This document shows, in pieces, positions 6,250 to 9,967 of a stretch of DNA of 9,967 nucleotides. The notes under the pieces are model-generated. The model was given only the letters and a program-made list of their open reading frames with translations. It searched no databases and had not been told where the DNA came from. Source of the DNA: Xanthobacteraceae bacterium (GTDB taxonomy: Bacteria > Pseudomonadota > Alphaproteobacteria > Rhizobiales > Xanthobacteraceae). The position numbers were made by a program, and so were the translations under genes. The stretch is taken from assembly GCA_030039655.1 (NCBI GenBank), contig JASHVC010000451.1:1-9967 (forward strand), read 5' to 3'. Every line of letters starts with the position of its first letter. Position 1 is the stretch's first letter.

Positions 6250-7020
6250 ATGACTCGCCGCGAGGAATCTGTATCGGAGAAATCCGAGGAGCCGTTGCTT
6301 CGCAACCGGCGGCCGGGTTTCAGCTCGCCTTCTGGTGGTTCTTTGGCCGGCCAATCCAAGCAGGGACTCCTCTCCGGCTTACCTGAGCAGCTGTTGGGCG
6401 CGCTATTCGAAGCGGCAAAGGCAATGCGGCTTCGCAGCGACGAAGTGCTGTTTCTCGCTGGCGATGCGGGAGATGGCTGCTACCGCGTCGGGGAAGGCCT
6501 CCTGAAAGTGACGATGATGTCGCGTTCCGGCAGTGAACGCATTCTCGCCTTCCTCGGCCCTGGGCATATCGTCGGCGAACTCTCGATCATCGATGGCCTG
6601 CCGCGCTCTGCGTCCGTAGTGGCTGTCCGGCCCACGAGCTTGAGCTTTTTGAGTCGCAGCGCCTTCGAGGAATTCGCAAACAAACACCCCGAAATCTACA
6701 AGTCGCTGGTGACACTGCTCGCTGCGCGTTTGCGCGAAACCGACAGCACGATCGCCGTCGGAAGCTTCCTGCCAGTGAAAGGTCGCGTTGCTTGTACGCT
6801 CCTCGAACTTGCGGAGCATTTCGGTCAGGATGTCGGTTCCGGCCGTGTCGTCATCCACCAAAAGATCGGCCAAAGCGACTTGGCGGCGATGGCCGGTATT
6901 GCACGCGAGAACGTGAGCCGCATTCTCAATGATTGGAAGCGCCGTAAGCTGATCAGCCGACTGTCCGGCTATTACTGCCTGGAGGACAAGGCGAAGCTGC
7001 AAAGCGAAGCCGAGCTGTAG
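6250..7020 (+). CDS. Crp/Fnr-family transcriptional regulator
   Basis: A DNA-binding regulator with an N-terminal cyclic-nucleotide-binding beta barrel and a C-terminal winged helix. The phosphate-binding cassette GELSIIDGLPRSA keeps the Glu and Arg-Ser that bind cAMP in CRP (Glu110, Arg119, Ser120 with this start), so a cyclic nucleotide ligand is possible. FNR-type N-terminal cysteines are absent, so an oxygen-sensing Fe-S cluster is unlikely. The recognition helix IARENVSRIL aligns with E. coli CRP CSRETVGRIL, keeping Arg, Glu and Arg that read TGTGA; FNR has Val at the first position. The start is uncertain. ATG 6250 gives 256 residues; GTG 6193 and ATG 6205 also fit, none with a good ribosome-binding site, and clear conservation begins near GLLSGLPEQLL. 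Two perfect TGTGA-N6-TCACA boxes lie downstream (7194 and 7777) and are the likely targets. Confidence 0.92.
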   Translation: MTRREESVSEKSEEPLLRNRRPGFSSPSGGSLAGQSKQGLLSGLPEQLLGALFEAAKAMRLRSDEVLFLAGDAGDGCYRVGEGLLKVTMMSRSGSERILAFLGPGHIVGELSIIDGLPRSASVVAVRPTSLSFLSRSAFEEFANKHPEIYKSLVTLLAARLRETDSTIAVGSFLPVKGRVACTLLELAEHFGQDVGSGRVVIHQKIGQSDLAAMAGIARENVSRILNDWKRRKLISRLSGYYCLEDKAKLQSEAEL

Positions 7021-7090
7021 TTAGTTCGTCTTCCTACGGGCACGATATCGGGCGCGCCCTCCAAGATGGAATGTCCCAGCCGATTCTTCC

Positions 7091-7143
7091 GTGGCCTGCC
7101 GCGAGCCGCCTTCAGTTGATGTGTGACAGGGACGGCAGGCCGC
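7091..7143. repeat. Inverted repeat after the Crp-type regulator
   Basis: GGCCTGCCG (7093-7101) and CGGCAGGCC (7133-7141) are exact inverse copies; a G-U and a G-C pair extend the stem to 11 bp. The 31-nt loop holds no further clear structure and no T-run follows. It starts about 70 nt after the regulator's stop and may stabilise its mRNA 3' end or act as a Rho-assisted stop. Confidence 0.45.
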
Positions 7144-7193
7144 CCTGGCCCGCAAAAACGATAAGGCAAGGAATTATGTGAAAAGCGCCGGCC

Positions 7194-7236
7194 TGTGATG
7201 CCAATCACATCCCTAAACGGTGGATGAAGTTAGGGT
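7194..7236 (+). promoter_or_regulatory. CRP-type box and promoter of the 68-residue exported protein gene
   Basis: A perfect TGTGA-TGCCAA-TCACA palindrome (7194-7209) is followed 21 nt later by TAGGGT (7231-7236), a plausible -10 element. A start near 7243 would place the box centre (7201.5) about 41.5 nt upstream, the class II activation position of Crp/Fnr proteins. No -35 hexamer is evident, which fits an activated promoter. The predicted leader is about 52 nt. The same layout recurs at 7777-7819. Confidence 0.7.
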
Positions 7237-7294
7237 GCATTCATCTCGAAGCCGACCACGTGGGGTGGGCGGCGGAATAAGAAGGGAAATTCAG

Positions 7295-7501
7295 ATGCGC
7301 AAGATCAGCTTGATCGCCGTCGCCGCCGTTTTGATCCTGATTGGCGTTGGGGTAGAGGCCGGAGCATGGTCGGTTTCAACCGCCGGCGCGCATGCCGCCA
7401 GTACGGGGATTGATCCATCAGGACTGATGACCGCCAAGGATCTGCCGACCTCGCACTACGATGACTACTCATTGGTGTTCCCGGCAGTAATCGGACAGTA
7501 A
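7295..7501 (+). CDS. Small exported protein of unknown function (68 residues)
   Basis: The product starts MRKISLIAVAAVLILIGVGV, a basic end followed by a hydrophobic stretch. It has AGAHAAS with a possible signal peptidase site after AHA (residue 34). This would leave a mature peptide of only about 34 residues, STGIDPSGLM...DLPTSHYDDYSLVF. Uncleaved, it would be a single-pass inner-membrane protein. I recall similar short Bradyrhizobium proteins of unknown function ending in LP..HYDDY..VF; no function is known to me. ATG 7295 is preferred over a GTG at 7220 because the signal peptide starts here and GAAGGG (7281-7286) lies upstream. The gene stands alone, with a CRP-type promoter upstream and a strong terminator downstream. 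Confidence 0.78.
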   Translation: MRKISLIAVAAVLILIGVGVEAGAWSVSTAGAHAASTGIDPSGLMTAKDLPTSHYDDYSLVFPAVIGQ

Positions 7502-7548
7502 TCCCCGAGGCAGAAACGGCCCAAAACCCCCTGGCATCTGCCTAGACG

Positions 7549-7585
7549 CCGCGCCCGGTCCCCGTCCGGGCGCGGTATCTTTTTT
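7549..7585 (+). terminator. Strong intrinsic terminator
   Basis: CCGCGCCCGG (7549-7558) and CCGGGCGCGG (7566-7575) form a perfect 10-bp stem around a seven-base loop, followed by TATC and six Ts (7580-7585). It closes the transcript of the 68-residue protein gene, 47 nt after its stop codon, and is the clearest terminator in the window. Confidence 0.93.
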
Positions 7586-7776
7586 GGCCGCTACTTGACA
7601 GCCAATTCTGGCTCGATTGTCGACGGATCGTCGATCTCAGGTTTGTTTGCGCAGGTTGCGGTCGGCCTCAGCGCATTGGGGGTCCCTCGCAGGGGGACTA
7701 GGCAAGCCGCTCGCCCTCGGATCGAAAAGATTCATCCCTTGGTCCCCGCAGCCAAGCTTGGCCCAAAACGACGACC
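7586..7776. other. Gene-free stretch between the terminator and the DUF1127 promoter
   Basis: No convincing gene was found on either strand. Frames are open here in both directions, but they lack a ribosome-binding site and recognisable protein features. Visible items are a TTGACA (7595-7600) without a matching -10, a 6-bp hairpin TCGACG-GAT-CGTCGA (7620-7634), and a short GC-rich hairpin around CCCT-CGC-AGGG (7684-7694). A small RNA is possible but not supported by a promoter-terminator pair. Confidence 0.4.
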
Positions 7777-7819
7777 TGTGACGGTGATCACAGTGCGACT
7801 CGGCTGCCGCATCTAGGGT
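7777..7819 (+). promoter_or_regulatory. CRP-type box and promoter of the DUF1127 gene
   Basis: A perfect TGTGA-CGGTGA-TCACA palindrome (7777-7792) is followed exactly 21 nt later by TAGGGT (7814-7819), the same spacing and -10-like word as at 7194-7236. The box centre (7784.5) would be at -41.5 from a start near 7826, giving a 22-nt leader that includes the strong ribosome-binding site. No -35 hexamer is seen, as expected for a class II Crp-dependent promoter. Confidence 0.7.
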
Positions 7820-7847
7820 CAGCATCATCGGACGGAGGAGGAATTCA

Positions 7848-8012
7848 ATGCTGACGACGACATTCCGGCAGACCCGTGAAGTCATCGGCGAGTGGCGGCT
7901 TCGCGCCCGCTCACGGCGCGAGTTGGCACTGCTTGGTGAGATCGATCGGCACGACCTTGGCTGCCGCTTCGACGTGCAGGCGGAGATACGCAAGCCGTTT
8001 TGGCGGGCCTGA
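7848..8012 (+). CDS. DUF1127 (YjiS-like) small protein, 54 residues
   Basis: A short, Arg-rich cytoplasmic protein of the DUF1127 family, common in several copies in alphaproteobacteria. Typical features are EWRLRARSRRELALL near residues 15-29, a central L-D-x-G-like segment (RHDLGCR), and the family ending EIRKPFWRA. Other DUF1127 proteins have been linked to RNA turnover and to stress and phosphate responses; the role here is not known. The start is secure: ATG 7848 has GGAGGAGG at 7834-7841, the strongest ribosome-binding site in the window. A perfect CRP-type promoter lies just upstream. An inverted repeat starting ten bases past the stop (8022-8052) may end the transcript, so this looks like a single-gene unit. 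Confidence 0.88.
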   Translation: MLTTTFRQTREVIGEWRLRARSRRELALLGEIDRHDLGCRFDVQAEIRKPFWRA

Positions 8013-8021
8013 GCGTTGGAG

Positions 8022-8052
8022 CGGGCAAACTCTTTCAAGCTTGCGTTGCCCG
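8022..8052. terminator. Inverted repeat after the DUF1127 gene
   Basis: CGGGCAA (8022-8028) and TTGCCCG (8046-8052) are exact inverse copies around a 17-nt loop that contains the palindrome CAAGCTTG. It lies immediately downstream of the DUF1127 stop codon, a good place for a terminator, but no T-run follows, so the call is tentative. Confidence 0.35.
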
Positions 8053-8099
8053 TGCCAAAGCGTAACTGCGGTTAATCGCGTACAGCGCCTGCCACCGCT

Positions 8100-8366
8100 T
8101 CAGTATCTTCTTCGGTGCCGGCGAGCAATGTGGCGCCGACCTCGTGGCTGGGTGCTCCAACAAATAAGGTGCTTATTTTCCCATCCGATGGCTATCTCGC
8201 ATGGACGGTAGGGAATTGCGGCTTCTTGTGCCGTAGTTGGCCAATAGGTCTCATAATCTCGACCCGCAGACGGTGCAGGAGACGATTGCTTATTTTGGGC
8301 GTATCCGATCGAGACGCTTACAAGCAGGGCTAAGGCCGCTACGATACTGACAAACGCAAAGCGCAT
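8100..8366 (-). CDS. Small exported protein of unknown function (88 residues)
   Basis: A classic signal peptide covers residues 1-23 (MRFAFVSIVAALALLVSVSI, then GYA with probable cleavage before Gln24). The predicted mature periplasmic peptide is about 65 residues, with a YWPTTAQEAAIPYRPCEIAI segment and two cysteines (Cys56, Cys69) that could form a disulfide. The last 15 residues are strongly Arg/His-rich (RGRRHIARRHRRRY), unlike the rest, which may mean a shifted or eroded 3' end. ATG 8366 is preceded by GTGAGGAAAAC on the coding strand, a good ribosome-binding site. I recognise no family. It lies 60 nt downstream of the racemase-superfamily gene on the same strand, so partial co-transcription is possible. 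Confidence 0.62.
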   Translation of the reverse strand: MRFAFVSIVAALALLVSVSIGYAQNKQSSPAPSAGRDYETYWPTTAQEAAIPYRPCEIAIGWENKHLICWSTQPRGRRHIARRHRRRY

Positions 8367-8391
8367 GGTGTTTTCCTCACAATTCGGTAGC

Positions 8392-8422
8392 CTGTTCTAC
8401 TTTAAAGTGTTTGCGCGAACAG
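8392..8422. repeat. Inverted repeat in the gap between the racemase-like gene and the 88-residue protein gene
   Basis: CTGTTC (8392-8397) and GAACAG (8417-8422) are inverse copies, and the interior includes the perfect palindrome ACTTTAAAGT (8399-8408). It could form a weak hairpin ending the upstream operon or mark an operator for the 88-residue protein gene. No T-run is present. Confidence 0.3.
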
Positions 8423-8426
8423 TCTA

Positions 8427-9182
8427 TCACGCTGTTTCCCCACCCAGATGACGCCGGAGCAAAACACCCGGTCCGTCCAGCGGCCTCGTGCCCATAATCT
8501 TGAGGGCATGCCATAGACTGACCTGGTTGGTCGTTAGTACGGGTTTTCCCAGGTCGCGCTCCAGCCGATCGACGACGCTAAATGTACTCCAATTGCCGCA
8601 AGCCAGCATGACCGCGTCGGCTCCCGGCCTGTCCGCCTGGCGCCCGACATCGAGGGCGGTTTGCGGATCGAGGAGTCCGATATCGAGATTGCGGACGAAT
8701 CCCAGCGCCTCTTGGGCGAGGACTTTGACCCCGTTTGCTTCGAGAAACGCCGCGACACTCTGGTTGACCGAAGCGCTCCATGGCGCCCCGAGCGCAATTT
8801 GTTTGACGGAAAGCGCACGCAACGCCTCAAGCAGCGCGGTTGAGGCCGTGGTGGCAGGCTTCCCGCTCGCTGCGCTTATGCGCTTGATCAATTCCTGGTC
8901 GTATCCGGGGCCGTTGCGCGACGACGGGGCAGTGGCTGGAAAAATGATCACGTCAACGTCGACATCGGCCAGTTTTTGACTCTCGGTTTCGATTTCCTGG
9001 ACAACCCGCAGGGTCGACTCTGCATCCACGTTGTTCAATCGCATGCGCGCGACGTGCAGCGTGATGTCTTCCGGCAGCGCTCCACCGATATCCGCCTCCT
9101 GTACGGAGCTTGAGGACGGGAGAAGTATCCCTATCCGCCGAAAGTCCTTTCGCTGTTTCATGGCAACGGCAGTCATATTCAC
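8427..9182 (-). CDS. Asp/Glu racemase superfamily enzyme, arylmalonate decarboxylase/maleate isomerase-like
   Basis: A 251-residue cytoplasmic enzyme of the two-domain pseudo-symmetric Asp/Glu racemase fold. The N-terminal strand RRIGILLPSSSS, the mid motif IIFPATAPSSRNG and the C-terminal motif VMLACGNWSTFSVVDRLE followed by GKPVLTTNQVSLWHAL are typical of the maleate isomerase/arylmalonate decarboxylase branch. Racemases and maleate isomerases use two cysteines. Here the first position is Ala83 (next to the conserved Thr84) and only Cys195 remains, the pattern of arylmalonate decarboxylase (Gly74/Cys188). A decarboxylase, or another one-base reaction, is therefore more likely than racemisation; the substrate is unknown. 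The GTG start overlaps the hydantoinase B stop as GTGA (9179-9182), pointing to translational coupling. ATG codons at 9176 and 9161 are alternative starts. Confidence 0.85.
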   Translation of the reverse strand: MNMTAVAMKQRKDFRRIGILLPSSSSVQEADIGGALPEDITLHVARMRLNNVDAESTLRVVQEIETESQKLADVDVDVIIFPATAPSSRNGPGYDQELIKRISAASGKPATTASTALLEALRALSVKQIALGAPWSASVNQSVAAFLEANGVKVLAQEALGFVRNLDIGLLDPQTALDVGRQADRPGADAVMLACGNWSTFSVVDRLERDLGKPVLTTNQVSLWHALKIMGTRPLDGPGVLLRRHLGGETA

Positions 9183-9967
9183 GCTGCCGCTTTGCGCATG
9201 GATGAGCGCAATCTTTCTGTGGCTGCGACATCAACTTTGAAAGTCTCGGGGTCGAGCACGACGCCGTAAAGCTCCTTGACGGCGGCGAGCGAGATGTAGC
9301 CCTGCATGGCGTCGGCGGCGACGTCTTCGACCGGACGTTCGAGTGGAGAGCCGTAACCGCCGCCACCGCCCGAGCGCATGCGGAAGGCGTCGCCCGGCTC
9401 GAGGAACGCTACCAGCACTTTGGCGTTTGGGAAGTCGGTCTTCCACTTGTTGTCGATGCGGATCGCCACCTCATTGCCGGTCGCGTCGCCGCCGCCTTCC
9501 AGGCCCCACGGCTTGCAGTGGGCGCGCTCCACGTGGCTGTTAAACGTCATCGGCACCCGCGCGCGCACGACACGCTCAAGACCCAGTCCGCCGCGATGAC
9601 GGCCGGCGCCGCCAGAATCCTGGATCAGTTCATAGCGCTCGACCACCAGCGGAAACTTCACCTCCGACTGCTCGCTCGGCGAATTGTGAGTGTCGCCGTC
9701 ATTGATGCAGACCGTGCCGGAGACACCGTCCTGATTGCGCTTGGCGCCCCACCCGCCACCCAACGGTCCAAAATTGGCGAGGAAAAATTCGGACGTGTGC
9801 GGATTGACGCCGTGCGTCTGCGCGATCACCAGATCGGCATGATGCCCGGCGATGACCCGGTCGGGGATCACTGGCGCCAGCGCTTTGAACACCGTGTCAA
9901 CGATGGTCATCGGATAGGTCATCCACCAGCGCATGGGCGCCGGCCGCACGGCGCTGACGATGCGCCC
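9179..9967 (-). CDS. Hydantoinase B/oxoprolinase family protein, C-terminal part (5' end outside window)
   Basis: This is the C-terminal 262 residues of the HyuB-type subunit. The family forms ATP-dependent amidohydrolases (N-methylhydantoinase, 5-oxoprolinase) and acetone/acetophenone carboxylase subunits together with a HyuA partner. Family motifs seen are FGPLGGGWGAKRNQDG, NDGDTHNSPSEQSE, ERYELIQDSGGAGRHRGGLG, a Gly-rich RMRSGGGGGYGSPLERP and the ending AAVKELYGVVLDPETFKVD. The frame is open to the window edge; a GTG at 9949 lies inside conserved sequence and is not the start. The full protein is usually 500-600 residues, so about half is missing, and a HyuA gene is expected upstream, outside the window. 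The downstream racemase-superfamily gene is coupled by a 4-nt overlap. The true substrate cannot be read from this part. Confidence 0.92.
   Translation of the reverse strand, partial: GRIVSAVRPAPMRWWMTYPMTIVDTVFKALAPVIPDRVIAGHHADLVIAQTHGVNPHTSEFFLANFGPLGGGWGAKRNQDGVSGTVCINDGDTHNSPSEQSEVKFPLVVERYELIQDSGGAGRHRGGLGLERVVRARVPMTFNSHVERAHCKPWGLEGGGDATGNEVAIRIDNKWKTDFPNAKVLVAFLEPGDAFRMRSGGGGGYGSPLERPVEDVAADAMQGYISLAAVKELYGVVLDPETFKVDVAATERLRSSMRKAAA

Noticed and set aside
6250..7020. FNR- or FixK-type oxygen regulator
   Set aside because: No N-terminal cysteine cluster. The recognition helix has Arg rather than Val at the position separating CRP from FNR, and no TTGAT-N4-ATCAA box is seen nearby.
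7595..7623. TTGACA as a promoter for a small RNA
   Set aside because: No acceptable -10 at 16-18 nt spacing and no terminator before the next promoter.
7595..7816. Open frame of 73 codons across the intergenic stretch, and an opposing one at 7637-8038
   Set aside because: No ribosome-binding site and no family features. Both run through the CRP-type promoter, and the reverse one also covers the DUF1127 gene.
1..9967. Mobile element, CRISPR array, tRNA, toxin-antitoxin or defence system
   Set aside because: No transposase, terminal inverted repeats, spaced repeat array, cloverleaf or known defence domain was found on either strand.

Overview
The window looks like chromosomal DNA from an alphaproteobacterium of the order Hyphomicrobiales, in or near the Bradyrhizobium/Rhodopseudomonas/Pseudolabrys group. 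This rests on the high GC content, the gene order lptB-rpoN-hpf-ptsN, an hsp20-DUF1150 pair, a CYP199A-like P450, and a DUF1127 small protein. The species cannot be fixed from sequence reading alone.

Region 1 (1-3831, + strand) is a conserved housekeeping block. It carries the end of lptB (LPS-export ATPase, 5' end outside the window), rpoN (sigma-54), hpf (long-form hibernation factor) and ptsN (EIIA-Ntr). Region 2 (3832-4800) is convergent to it. A perfect 10-bp hairpin flanked on both sides by degenerate seven-base repeats separates ptsN from an hsp20-DUF1150 operon on the - strand. The hsp20 leader carries a hairpin resembling the final hairpin of a ROSE RNA thermometer, below a TTGAAC/CATATT promoter.

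Region 3 (4881-7020, + strand) holds a P450 of the aromatic-carboxylate-demethylating CYP199A type and a Crp/Fnr-family regulator with a CRP-type recognition helix. Region 4 (7021-8366) is sparse: three very small genes, a strong intrinsic terminator, and two near-identical promoters. Each promoter has a perfect TGTGA-N6-TCACA box exactly 21 nt before a TAGGGT -10-like element. One serves a 68-residue exported protein and the other a 54-residue DUF1127 protein. The neighbouring Crp-type regulator is the obvious candidate to bind both boxes.

Region 5 (8427-9967, - strand) is a translationally coupled catabolic pair: hydantoinase B/oxoprolinase (5' end outside the window) followed by an Asp/Glu-racemase-superfamily enzyme that keeps only one of the two family cysteines, as in arylmalonate decarboxylase.

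No IS element, tRNA, rRNA, CRISPR array or phage gene was seen. The best leads are the twin CRP-type promoters, the ROSE-like leader, the heptad-repeat intergenic element, and the two enzymes with altered active-site residues.
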